In this document: one piece after another, positions 1 to 10,651 of the stretch | Numbering within the stretch: position 1 is the stretch's first letter | Layout: every line of letters begins with the position of its first letter | NCBI GenBank assembly: GCA_036172665.1 | Contig: CM069872.1 | Coordinates: 51,074,101-51,138,100 of the forward strand | Source: Prosopocoilus inquinatus | Taxonomy: Eukaryota > Arthropoda > Insecta > Coleoptera > Lucanidae | Length of the DNA stretch: 64,000 bases | Direction: 5' to 3' | Program-made: the position numbers and the translations under genes | Notes under the pieces: model-generated | Told to the model about the DNA's origin: nothing | Databases searched by the model: none | What the model saw: only the letters and a program-made list of their open reading frames with translations

Positions 1-920
1 TCTCTGAGTTCGATATTTCGCAAAATAACGTTGTATGCTAAACATAGCGCATCATTAGACGAGAGACCCTTTCTAAAGCCGAACTGGTTTTTATTTATGA
101 TGGTATTTGCATCAAAGAAGTTAATTAATCTCGCCAACATAGCTTTTTCAAAAACTTTTGAAAAGATGGACAAGATAGAGATAGGTCTATAATTTCTTAT
201 ATCTGTTTTTTTACCTTTCTTATATACAGGAATTATTTTAGCCGTTTTTAGGGCTGAAGGAAAGGAACCATCGTTGAAGGACTGATTAATTAACTTGCAG
301 AGTGGAGCAGCTAAGAACTTAGCCAAATATTTGAGAATAAAGCAAGGGATATCATCAATTCCTGCAGATTTCTTGCAGGAAACAGTAAGGATTATATTAT
401 AAATCTCAACTTCAGTGACGGGGAATAGAAACATGTGGCAATCATTACTTTTTATATTAATTGCATTACCCGAAGATTGACAAACAAGTTCATTAACTGA
501 ATTAATAAAATAATTACAAAAGGCATTACTAATATCTACCGCATTAACATGATCGTGATTATTTATATCAGTGATATATTCTGGACAATCAACAGAATTA
601 TTTTGTTTTAATAATATCCAAGCGGCTTTGTTTTTGTTGGAGGAGTTGCAGATAAAATTGTCATTGAAATTTCTTCTAGCAGATATTAAATTTACCCGAC
701 GTTTGCCTTTCAATTCCCTATAAAGTAAAGCGAGGTCAGAATTTTTGTTAGAAGGTCTTTCTTTTAATTTTCTATGAATACTCCTCAATTCACGTCCCTC
801 CTTAATTAATGCCTCCGAGATCCAGCTCTTATTACGTGGTTTATTGAGATTTACTTGTTTAACTGGAAAGTAGTAATTAAAGTAATGATTGAAAGTATTC
901 AAAAAATTTAAATGTCTGGG
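1..920 (-). mobile_element. Non-LTR retrotransposon reverse transcriptase, truncated by window edge
   Basis: An open frame of about 306 codons runs on the minus strand from 920 to the window edge. Seen in order: a linker with FNHYFNYYFPVKQVN and SWISEAL (about 903-800), then KKSAGIDDIP (378-346), IIPVYKKGKKTDIRNYRPIS (243-184) and NQFGFRKGL (90-64). These are the fingers-region motifs of non-LTR (LINE) reverse transcriptases of the Jockey/CR1-like broad group, and the first segment fits the endonuclease-RT linker. The catalytic YADD block would lie beyond the left edge. The frame is closed by a stop at 923-921. The preceding 80 bases are open in another frame (SVCAVSEFLINPD), which suggests one small frameshift in an otherwise well-preserved copy. 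The clade is not resolved. RT identity is secure. Confidence 0.93.
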
Positions 921-923
921 TTA

Positions 924-1967
924 ATCAAAAATTCTGAAACTGCACAGACAGATTTATCTTGAAGAGTACGAAACCCAAATGGAATTTTACTCTAACATAT
1001 AATTAGGGAAGCTAATATTTGGACACCTTTAAATTAACATGGGGTTTCCTAAGTTGCGTTCATCAATGCAACACCCTGTATAATCGTTTACGCAAAAAAT
1101 TGTAGAGATTTTTATTTGCCGCATCACAACAATCATTGTTTTAAACTATTCTTCAGAACAAAATTTCTAACCCGCACTGTCACTGGTTTCATGCCAAGCC
1201 GCTTATCAGATTAGTATGCTCGAACTGCCCTGAATGATATGATGAAGCTTGGCATGAAACCAGATGGGATAAGTTCGAGTGCCGTTGACAGCATAATTAA
1301 ATATTTTGCATTATTCGTTAGTGTTTTCTTTTGCATTAAATTATCACGAAGAATTATTTTTCAAGTGATGATTTCTAAAAAAAAAGTTGGAGCTTTATAC
1401 AGGGTGACAACTAATGAAAGGGCCACCAAGGGGTTCTCGGAAACTATAAGAGATATAAAGACGGTTAAATTACAAAAAAAAAGTTGCGCTACTCTGGGGT
1501 TTATAAAAATATCCAAAAGAAATCTCTTCTAAGTACATTCCCTTCAAAAATATCTTCATCAAGAAACTGAAAGTTCGCATTCTCAATCATAAAATTCGGT
1601 ATTTTTACATTAAATTCTATAAACAATTTAATACAGTCCAAAGAAATAGGTTAGGATTCTGAACACTACGACATTCTTTTGTTTTAAAACAAAATATTGT
1701 CATGAAAAAATAGTTTCGGGGAATCTTTAATCAAGTAAGGGTACTTACAAACATTAAGAACTAAAATTACTATTAAATTAACAAATCTTATAAAATTACA
1801 CGTATTTTACGTATATTTCCATAAAAAAATGTTACTTTTTGAAACCACTTTTCAGCAATTTCATATTTTTGCTTGCTTTAAAACAAAAGTATAAGTGTGT
1901 CATGTCGTCGAATTCAAATTTCATTTTTGTATCACGTGGTATGAATATCTAATAGCTGGTGACTTGC
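924..1967. other. Decayed DNA 5' of the LINE fragment; no gene seen
   Basis: The first 80-90 bases are probably the frameshifted upstream part of the LINE. Beyond that the stretch holds two solo repeat ends of the CACCCTGTATA type (1072-1082 and 1396-1406, oriented outward rather than as a pair) and an imperfect inverted repeat: ACTGGTTTCATGCCAAGC at 1182-1199 against 1247-1264. A 97-codon frame at 1239-1532 shows no domain and overlaps the inverted repeat, so it is not called as a gene. Confidence 0.5.
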
Positions 1968-2532
1968 TTATTTATTTATTATCATTGAATCATAAAATTC
2001 GATAATTTCAAATTCAAAAGTTAAAAGACACAGGTTAATATTGACAGTTTGACAGATACGACTACCGTCAACTGTTTTTTTTTCTTATGAATTACTGACC
2101 TGGATACCTGGATGCGCATTCATAGTATCTACATCTTCTTCTAACCTCATGTAATAAAATGAGTTGGAGATACTTTGAATGCGTATTCAGAGTATCTCCA
2201 TCTTCTTCTAACCTCATGTAATAAAATGAGTTGGAGATACTCTGAGTGCGCATTCAGAGTATCTCCTTCTAACCTCATGTAATAAAATGAGTTGGAGATA
2301 CTCTGAATGAGCATTCAGAGTATCTCTATCTTCTTCTAACCTCATGTCATAAAATGAGTTGGAGATACTTTGAATGCCCACTCAGTGCATAAGTGCACGT
2401 CAGTAGTTCATAAGAGAAAAAGACAGATGACGGTAGTCGTATCTGTCAAACTGCCAATATATTAATCTGTATCTTTTGACTTTTTAATTAGAAATTATCG
2501 AATTTTATGATACTACAATAATAAATAAATAA
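1968..2532. mobile_element. Foldback element with long TIRs and tandem core
   Basis: The left arm (about 1968-2098) and right arm (about 2399-2532) are inverted copies of each other over roughly 130 bp. Shared blocks include CATAAAATTCGATAATTT and CAGTTTGACAGATACGACTA. The space between them is a 67-bp tandem repeat. This is the architecture of foldback DNA transposons; no transposase is present. The target duplication is unclear because both ends lie in ATTTATTTATT-rich sequence. Confidence 0.8.
2112..2385. repeat. 67-bp tandem repeat core (about 4 copies)
   Basis: CTAACCTCATGT recurs at 2141, 2208, 2269 and 2336, giving periods of 67, 61 and 67; the 61-bp unit lacks six bases. Each unit contains an internal palindrome in which GGAGATACTCTGAATG faces CATTCAGAGTATCTCC, so the single strand can form serial hairpins. 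Confidence 0.85.
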
Positions 2533-3240
2533 TTTAAAGTTTTTCGAAATTGGGAATTTTCAAGACACTTCAGGAATGGATGGAAACAGGCGAGATGTCT
2601 TTTGCTTATTTTTATAGACCCCGTTATTTAACCACCGTTTTATTGGCGCGAATTGACAGGGGCGTACTCCACCCTGTCACTATCAGATAATTTTTTTATG
2701 CGAAAATGATAAATTCAGCGATTTGAACCATCTTCTATTGCAAGGGAAACATAGTTAACGTAGTTATGCATAAATTCTCCGATTTGCACCTTGGACACAT
2801 AAGTTAAACATAGTTAACGTAGTTATGTTATAAAGAAGCTGCCACCACGTTCCGTTTTCCCTTATACTGAGCAGTCACTTGCAGGGCAGGACTTTTGGTA
2901 AAAGAAAAATAATAAATAGTTTAAGGTTTACATTACCTAGCCTTCTTGCACCGCAGTCGGCCAAAGCGCCCCCCCCCCTCCCCCGAGACCGATTCACAAA
3001 TAACTTTAAACCAAATATGTTAATGAATACTCCGACATTAAAAATGAATAATTAAACTAATTCTAACTGATTCACTACTTGAATCTCAACGATAATAATG
3101 AATGTTTCATTAAACTACAAATTTGCCCTTTTTATACCACCCGTGCCGGATGCCACAAAGTGTGTTCGTTTCAAAAAATTCGGGTGCAAAAGTCGACGTA
3201 TCAAAACTGTCAGCATCTCGTCGAAACACATTTTAACGAA
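2533..3240. other. No gene seen; short direct repeat and poly-C tract
   Basis: AACATAGTTAACGTAGTTATG occurs at about 2748 and again at about 2808. A C-run lies near 2970-2985. No coding signal or transposon termini were identified. Confidence 0.5.
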
Positions 3241-3376
3241 CAAGCGCGTTAATTACTTTGAATGAAAGACGATCTGCTGGTGCAGCATTGCAAGTAAGTT
3301 CAACAACTTGAATTTCAATTGTCAGCATGGAATTCCCTCACTTAAAACGTTAATTTTTGCCTTGTATGTGTTGTAC
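3241..3376 (+). repeat. Diverged single relative of the 680-bp satellite monomer
   Basis: This stretch aligns by eye with the 7.5-10.4 kb satellite: GTTAATTACTTTGAATG for GTTAATCGCTTTGATG, then CTGCTGGTGCAGCATT, AAGTAAGTTCAA, GTCAGCATGGAATT and AAAACGTTAATTTTTGCC in the same order and spacing. It is a partial, clearly older copy in the same orientation, 4 kb outside the array. Confidence 0.75.
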
Positions 3377-4422
3377 TAGGTTAGGTTAGGTTACTAGTTA
3401 TGACGGCGATGTAAAACAAGAAATAAAATGACAGTGGCATTTTAGAGTCTCTCTCCTTTTTAACGAGGCCTTTTCTTACTTATAACGGGGATGAAATGGT
3501 ATTTAACATAAGAATTAATGTTGCTGATTGAGAACAATCTCTTCACTTCTGAATTTACTAATTCATTATAATTAATGAAATTACAGTATATGAATAAAAC
3601 TTAAATTTGTACAGAAGGTTTTAAAAAAAATAGGTAATTTTAGGAAAATCAATAAATATTATCATATTTTAACGTCGTTGGTTATCGCATTGATTATTCT
3701 CTAATCTCTAATTTTATTTTAAATATTTTTGTAAGAGTAAGCTTGGTTATCTAATTTGGGCTAATAAGACAAGAACTAATTAAAGATCTAGTTCATTTTG
3801 AAAAAAAAAACACAAATAAAAAATAAAATATAAAAAGGTCGCAAGCTCAACAAAGGGAAAAATATTCATAGAACGACAAAAGTTGTAAAGATCATACATA
3901 AATAAATTTAAATAATTATTGGCAGCTAGTGATGCAATCAACGAGTGTAAGATTAAATTAAGAATGAATGAACCCTGTTATATAGGCAACCAAGGTTACA
4001 CAGTCTAAATGAAACGATTCTTTGCTGCTCTTTGTTAGAGGGCAGCAAGGAATAGATTTCTCTTTAATTGACCACGTCTTGGAACTCTTTGAAATACTGA
4101 CTGGAGTCGTAGGGATCAATTGAACGCATCATTCGCCTTTATTAACTTAATTTAATTCATTTTTAACGTTGGCTTCGTTCTTTTAAATTATATTTAATCA
4201 CAATTTAAATTCAACTTTTCGCGATCTGTCTACATATTTATTAAAACGAGCGGACCTAAGACAAAATTGAATCAATTCGAATTGATTCGTGCCTTCTGTT
4301 TGATATTTTGAGAGAATAGGTTTCTAATTGACAATTTTGAATTTGCTTATTTAGGTACCTAATGTTTCTTAATTATTTTCTTTTTTGCAAGCAAGTATGA
4401 GCAGTTTAGATTTAGCCAAGAA
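3377..4422. other. AT-rich DNA, no gene or repeat recognised
   Basis: It contains a TTAGGTTAGGTTA word at about 3380, poly-A runs and many stops in all frames. Nothing further can be supported. Confidence 0.4.
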
Positions 4423-5035
4423 TAGGCGGGTTGCCATACGTCCGGATTTTCCCGGAAACATCCTGGTTTTCCGGCAGTCCGGGGACGTCCGGGGGGTTTC
4501 GATAACTGGTCCGGATTTTCGCTAGATGACAAACCCAAAAATCCATTCACAAGACAGAATATGCCCAGGCAATCGCCATTAATTAAAAAAATAATAAAAC
4601 GTGTCTTCTTATAATTAAAACTTTACTGTAGGGCCGTAGCTAGGGGGACACCAAAGGAGGCTGAGCCTGCCCTGGAAAGTTTTAAACCTGCCCTACGATG
4701 GCCCAACCTGATATGAAAGCATTTTAAAAACATGTAAAAGTATTGGAATGAAAACTTTTACAGCCTGCCCTGTACTACGATAAGCCTCCCCTGATATTTA
4801 GTCTGGCCACGGCCCTGCTTTACGGGTTCCAGGCTTTTGCAAAGAGAAAACAGGAAGTAAACAAAATATGAACTTGGCGCGTGATTTATGACCACCTTGT
4901 GTATAAAAATTAAATAATTCTTTTTCTTACACATCTTGATTTTTTTAGAAATCTTCTTCGTCCGGATTTTGTCCGGATTTTTAAGTAGCCCAGTCCTGGT
5001 TTTTAAATTTTAGAGATGGCAACACTAGCCAAGAA
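4423..5035. mobile_element. TIR element with GTTGCCAT termini, about 10-bp target duplication
   Basis: TAGCCAAGAA flanks both sides (4413-4422 and 5036-5045). Inside, the ends are inverted: GGGTTGCCAT on the left and ATGGCAACAC on the right. GTCCGGATTTT blocks occur subterminally on both sides in opposite orientation. The element carries no transposase and is interrupted by a separate hAT MITE at 4629-4817. The duplication length (8-10 bp) suits a hAT-like family, but this is inference. Confidence 0.65.
4629..4817 (-). mobile_element. 189-bp hAT-type MITE, short form
   Basis: The termini are TAGGGCCGTAGCTAG and CTGGCCACGGCCCTG. The flanks CTTTACTG (4621-4628) and CTTTACGG (4818-4825) form an 8-bp target duplication with one mismatch, as expected for hAT. 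It is an internally deleted relative, in opposite orientation, of the 753-bp element at 60404-61156: both share GAGGCTGAGCCTGCCCTGG near one end and CCAGACTAAATAT near the other. Confidence 0.85.
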
Positions 5036-5045
5036 GGCAACATTG

Positions 5046-5640
5046 CTTGAATCGAAATTTAAATTTGTCATTTTACTTTCTTAGTAAAAGGTAATTATTT
5101 TCAGAAGTTTTAAATACCTCTGTTTATTTATTTTCTTAAATTAATAGAAATCCTAAGGCTTCCAGCTGCGTTAATACCATTAACGTGATTTATTACTAGA
5201 GCTAGGACATTTCGGGCGTTGCCATACAATGGCTCACGTCGTACTGTTTGTATAATCATATATTCATATTTGTACTACTTTGTACTAAGTAACTATAGCA
5301 ACGTCCTAAGTCTGTTTGTTACATTTAATAATAGAAATTCAAAAGGAAACTCATCAGAAGGTGATACACCTAAATCTTTTAAATTTATTGCTTTATCATG
5401 AAAGGTAGGCCCAAGATTTTAGTGTTATTTTCAAGTCGTCGTTGTACTAAAGTTGCGTTCAACAAGTAACCGCTAGATTCGGATTTACAAGCACAGAGCG
5501 TGCCAAAAAAGAGCATTAAATTTTGTTCAAAGAAGTTTAAGACTTTGCAGAAAAATATTTAAAACTTACAAAAAAAAAACACTGAAATACAAATTTAATT
5601 ATTTTATTATTAAAAAATACAACCTATAATTTTTGGAACT
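5046..5640. other. No gene recognised
   Basis: AT-rich unique-looking DNA. The 60-codon frame at 5219-5401 has no recognisable domain and no splice context. Confidence 0.4.
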
Positions 5641-5644
5641 TTGT

Positions 5645-5745
5645 TGCAAATCATTTTTGATTGCAGTGGATCCTTCGAGCAGCCTCTGTACAGCTATTTC
5701 AGCCCTATTTGGGGTTTGGTCAGCAGAAGCGATCGCAGGATGTCT
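5645..5745 (-). ncRNA. Hammerhead-ribozyme-like sequence, degenerate (copy A)
   Basis: On the minus strand the stem II hairpin ACCCCAAATAGGGCU is followed by GAAA, then UAGCUGUA and CAGAGG, as in the other copies. The first core box reads CUGACCA instead of CUGANGA, and the 5' strand of the outer stem I (GTTTGCAGTGGAAC in other copies) is missing: the sequence runs directly into GCGATCGC. It is predicted inactive. It shares the ribozyme family with the copies at 6190, 27860, 35070, 45375 and 45594. Confidence 0.6.
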
Positions 5746-6184
5746 ATAGGTTAGCTTTATAATTTAATAAGTTTTTTATTAATTGTACACTTTAAAGCTA
5801 ACTACCTTCTTATTACTTAATTGTGATTGGTATTTGAATTAATAGAATTGCCTTTTTTTTTCAATTATTTACGGGATTAACCAAAGGTATTAAGGGTAGT
5901 TTTTGCTTTTGAAAATGTTTTATTGACCGTAGAAGAGACATGTAAACCCCTGCTTGTAGCTTACAGCAAACTTTAAAATTCATTAAATATCAATTAAAAT
6001 TTCTTTTGTATATATTTCTGTATGGGTATAATTAAAAATAAAAATCATGAATAATTCAAAAGTTAAATATGTCTGTTAATAGATGTTTTACAATACGAAT
6101 TAAGAAGGTATTGAATTTAGATAGCAAAAGTGTTTTTACGAGTCATTTACGAAATGGGAAATGTTTGTTGAGGTTAAAAAAAAG
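5746..6184. other. AT-rich spacer between two ribozyme-like copies
   Basis: No gene seen. Small frames starting at 6069 and 6161 overlap the next hammerhead-like copy and are regarded as chance. Confidence 0.4.
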
Positions 6185-6189
6185 AAAAA

Positions 6190-6297
6190 AATCATTTTTG
6201 ATTACAGTGGGTCCCTCGAGCATCCTCTGTACAGCTGTTTCGGCCTTACTTGGGGCTTCTTCAGCAGAAAAGTAGCGCGAAAGTTCCACTGCAAACC
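6190..6297 (-). ncRNA. Hammerhead-ribozyme-like sequence, intact core (copy B)
   Basis: Minus strand. CUGAAGA lies at 6264-6258 and fits CUGANGA. Stem II follows at 6257-6242 (AGCC/GGCC around CCAAGUAA). GAAA is at 6241-6238, then CAGCUGUA, where a two-pair stem III (A-U, C-G) closes an AGCU loop. This puts a GUA triplet at the cleavage position, between 6230 and 6229. Stem I pairs UCUG with CAGA next to the core. Beyond an internal loop, CAGUGG pairs with CCACUG and CUUUCG with CGAGGG. This is type I hammerhead architecture. One weakness is an A-C mismatch as the first pair of stem II. Activity is predicted, not shown. Confidence 0.75.
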
Positions 6298-6340
6298 GAA
6301 ACGCAATGTTAAAAAGCGATCGCAGGATGTCGCGTTAAAA
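6298..6340. repeat. GCGATCG flank motif of the hammerhead-bearing repeat
   Basis: AAAAAGCGATCGCAGGATGT follows the ribozyme-like block. The same word, with small changes, recurs near 5728, 27722-27757 (inverted), 48680, 51170 and 53355, which marks it as a conserved part of the same dispersed repeat. Confidence 0.65.
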
Positions 6341-7252
6341 GTTTCCTTTCTTTTATTATCGTTTGCTATACAGAATTTTGAAAAACTTTTTATGACATAA
6401 TTATTGTTATTCAATTCGCATAAGGAATAAATTCAAAGGGTTTTGTCTCTCATATTTAGGAAAATTAGAAATCTCAAAAGTTTTGTAATGGCATTATGAA
6501 TGGCACTAAACAATAGATCAGGTAACCGATTCTCTAACATTTAACACAACACAGAGATTTCACCCGAAATGCCTCAGAGGGTTGTTATACGTTATAGACT
6601 ATACGTTAAGCGCGTTAATTTTGTTAACGAAAATGCAGCAGCCCTAGCATAATAATAAAAGAAAAATCACTCGTGATTGCACAATGAATAATTAGTTCTT
6701 AAACATGTGTATTTATTTATCCTAAACGAGTGTCATACTATAAAAGTTGCTGTCAAGTACAAACCGGAAACACTCTGTAATTTTCGATAAGCCGAGTAGA
6801 TACTAACATGACGAGGAATTAACGAATAATTGAAATAATATCGAAATTAATTTATTACGAACGAGCAGTCAATTAAACGCAGGAGAAGTTCGTTAATTAA
6901 AATACCTACCTTCGACTTTCCGTCTTGTTTCATTTTTTCTTGTTTTGTTTTCTCATCAACAAAAAAAAAACTCTCTTAATTAGTTAAATAAACGGCAATA
7001 CATAACTAAAATTAAAAATCGAGAGCAATTAACGTATGATAATTCGCAGTTGCTTTCAGTGTACCCATTGCAAGCGTTGCATTAATGCATTAGCCCCGAA
7101 AATGTGGTTTGAGCAGGGTGAGAGGAATCAGGTGCCGGTTTTGAGTTCATTGGGAATAATTTATGAGGTTTGTCTTTTATTTTTATTAGTATTTTTCAGT
7201 TTTTTATTTAGAAGAATTTACACGTTGCATTCTGAATCATAACTGTTTGTTA
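6341..7252. other. No gene firmly recognised
   Basis: AT-rich. A minus-strand ATG near 6934 reads MKQDGKSK and runs into GTAGGT at 6910-6905, which could be a tiny first exon, but it is too short to support. A 68-codon frame at 7036-7242 abuts the satellite and shows no domain. Confidence 0.35.
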
Positions 7253-10200
7253 TAATCGATGATTTCCGCTAAGCTCCCTTAATTAAGAAAATAAAATTAT
7301 ACCTTGCGGGTATTATTATAGAATTCAAAACTACCTTTATTTGAAAATAAATGACGCAACTGTTTATTAGATAATCTTAAGTACCCAAGGTACAATAATG
7401 TCCTGAAAGCTCCTGGATTCTTGTTGTGACGACTCTTTTATTTGAAACATAATGTCGAATGGGTATTTCGTCTTGCATTATTTATGGCATTCTGTTATTT
7501 TTCCTAAACAAAGGTTTTCATAATTAGTTCTATTATTGGGAACGTCTCGTTAAACTGCGAGGAGGTTAATCGCTTTGATGTAATATGCTCTGCTGGTACA
7601 GCATTCTCAAATAAGTTCAAACGACTTGCGTGTCATTTGTCAGCATGGAATTGCTTCTATTAAAACGTTAATTTTGCCTAAGTTCCTACGACCGAAGAGG
7701 ACTTGATCTGTGAGCTAAGCACACGTAGGTAAACCGTGCTAAACAATATCCACAGCATATTTGACAATACTTAACTGAAAATACATGATCTAGTGTAATG
7801 TATATGAATTTGTATTTGGTACTTCATTCCTTCACATAAAATTATCCTCCTTGTAAGATCTCTTCTTAACGTGAGTGGACCAGGAAAGGAAAAAGTCGAA
7901 CGCCAGACTCTTCTATTAATCTGACGATCGATTAATCGATGATTTCCATTAAGCTCCCTTAATTAAGAAAATAATATTGTACCTTGTAGGTATTATTATA
8001 GAATTCAAAACTACCTTTATTTGAAAATAAATGACGCAACTGTTTATTAGATAATCTTAAGTACCCAAGGTACAATAATGTCTTGAAAGCTTCTGGATCC
8101 TTGTTGCGACGACTCTTTCATTTGAAACATAATGTCGAATGAGTATTTCGTCTTCTATTATTTATGGCATTCTGTTATTTTTCCTAAAGAAAGGTTTTCA
8201 TAATTAGTTCTATTATTGGTAGCGTCTCGTTAAACTGCGAGTAGGTTAATCGCTTTGATGTAATATGATCTGCTGGTACAGCATTCTCAAATAAGTTCAA
8301 ACGACTTGCGTGTCATTTGTCAGCATGGAATTGCTTCTATTAAAACGTTAATTTTGCCTAAGTTCCTACGACCGAAGAGGACTTGATCTGTGAGCTAAGC
8401 AGACGTAGGTAAACCGTGCTAGACAATATCCGCAGCAATATTTGACAATATTTAACTGAAATTACATGATCTAGTGTAATGTATATGAATATGTATTTGG
8501 TACTTCATTCCTTCACATAAAATTATCCTCCTTGTAAGATCTCTTCTTAACGTGAGTGGACCAGGAAAGGAAAAAGTCGAACACCAGACTCTGTTATTAA
8601 TCTGACGATCGATTAATCGATGATTTCCGTTAAGCTCCCTTAATTAAGAAAATAAGATTATACCTTGTAGGTATTATTATAGAATTCAAAACTACCTTCA
8701 TTTGAAAATAAACGACGCAACTGTTTATTAGAGAATCTTTAGTGCCCAAGGTATAGTAATGTCCTGGAAGCTTCTGGATCCTTGTTGCGACGACTCTTTC
8801 ATTTGCAACATAATGTCGAATGAGTATTTCGTCTTCTATTATTTATGGCATTCTGTTATTTTTCCAAAAGGAAGGTTTTCATAATTAGTTCTATTATTGG
8901 TAGCGTCTCGTTAAACTGCGAGGAGGTTAATCGCTTTGATGTAATATGCTCTGCTGGTACAGCATTCTCAAATAAGTTCAAACGACTTGCGTGTCATTTG
9001 TCAGCATGGAATTGCTTCTATTAAAACGTTAATTTTGCATAAGTTCCTACGACCGAAAAGGACTTGATCTGCGAGCTAAGCACACGTAGGTAAACCGTGC
9101 TAAACAATATCCGCAGCATATTTGACAATACTTAACTGAAAATACATGATCTAGTGTAATGTATATGAATTTGTATTTGGTACTTCGTTCTTTCACATAA
9201 AATTATCCTCCTTGTAAGATCTCTACTTAACGTGAGTGGACCAGGAAAGGAAAAAGTCAAACGCCAGACTCTGTCATTAATCCTACGATCGATTAATCGA
9301 TGATTTCCGCTAAGCTTCCTTAATTAAGAAAATAATATTATACCTTGTAGGTATTATTATAGAATTCAAAACTATCTTTATTTGAAAATAAATGATGCAA
9401 CTGTTTATTAGATAATCTTAAGTACCCAAGGTACAATAATGTCTTGAAAGCTTCTGGATCCTTGTTGCGACGACTCTTTTATTTGAAACATAATGTCGAA
9501 TGGGTATTTCGTCTTGCATTATTTATGGCATTCTGTTATTTTTCCTAAAGAAAGGCTTTCATAATTAGTTCTATTATTGGTAGCGTCTCGTTAAACTGCG
9601 AGTAGGTTAATCGCTTTGATGTAATATGCTCTGCTGGTGCAGCATTCTTAAATATGTTCAAACGACTTGCGTGTCATTTGTCAGCATGGAATTGCTTCTA
9701 TTAAAACGTTAATTTTGCATAAGTTCCTACGACCGAAAAGGACTTGATCTGCGAGCTAAGCACACGTAGGTAAACCGTGCTAAACAATATCCGCAGCATA
9801 TTTGACAATACTTAACTGAAAATACATGATCTAGTGTAATGTATATGAATTTGTATTTGGTACTTCGTTCTTTCACATAAAATTATCCTCCTTGTAAGAT
9901 CTCTACTTAACGTGAGTGGACCAGGAAAGGAAAAAGTCAAACGCCAGACTCTGTCATTAATCCTACGATCGATTAATCGATGATTTCCGCTAAGCTTCCT
10001 TAATTAAGAAAATAATATTATACCTTGTAGGTATTATTATAGAATTCAAAACTATCTTTATTTGAAAATAAATGATGCAACTGTTTATTAGATAATCTTA
10101 AGTACCCAAGGTACAATAATGTCTTGAAAGCTTCTGGATCCTTGTTGCGACGACTCTTTTATTTGAAACATAATGTCGAATGGGTATTTCGTCTTGCATT

Positions 10201-10651
10201 ATTTATGGCATTCTGTTATTTTTCCTAAAGAAAGGCTTTCATAATTAGTTCTATTATTGGTAGCGTCTCGTTAAACTGCGAGTAGGTTAATCGCTTTGAT
10301 GTAATATGCTCTGCTGGTGCAGCATTCTTAAATATGTTCAAACGACTTGCGTGTCATTTGTCAGCATGGAATTGCTTCTATTAAAACGTTAATTTTGCCT
10401 AAGTTCCTACGACCGAAGAGGACTTGATCTGTGAGCTAAACAGACGTAGGTTAACCGTGCTAGACAATATCCGCAGCAATATTTGACAATATTTAACTGA
10501 AAATACATGATCTAGTGTAATGTATATGAATTTGTATTTGGTACTTCATTCTTTCACATAAAATTATCCGCCTTGTAAGATCTCTTCTTAACGTGAGTGG
10601 ACCAGGAAAGGAAAAAGTCGAACGCCAGACTCTGTTATTAATCCGTCGATT
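7253..10651 (+). repeat. 680-bp satellite, five tandem monomers
   Basis: GATTTCC that opens the unit recurs at 7261, 7941, 8622, 9302 and 9982, giving periods of 680, 681, 680 and 680. The last copy ends at about 10651. Units share CTGCTGGTACAGCATTCTC, GTCAGCATGGAATTGCTTC and ACGTGAGTGGACCAGGAAAG. There is no open frame across the monomer. The third-to-fifth copies contain a near-identical stretch of about 740 bp, longer than one monomer, so array growth was recent. A diverged copy lies outside the array at 3241-3376. Confidence 0.95.

Noticed and set aside
1072..1406. CACCCTGTATA and TATACAGGGTG as the ends of one element
   Set aside because: They point outward, not inward, so they are ends of two different elements rather than one TIR pair.
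6905..6990. Minus-strand first exon MKQDGKSK followed by GTAGGT
   Set aside because: Only eight codons, in AT-rich sequence, without an independent promoter or partner exon.
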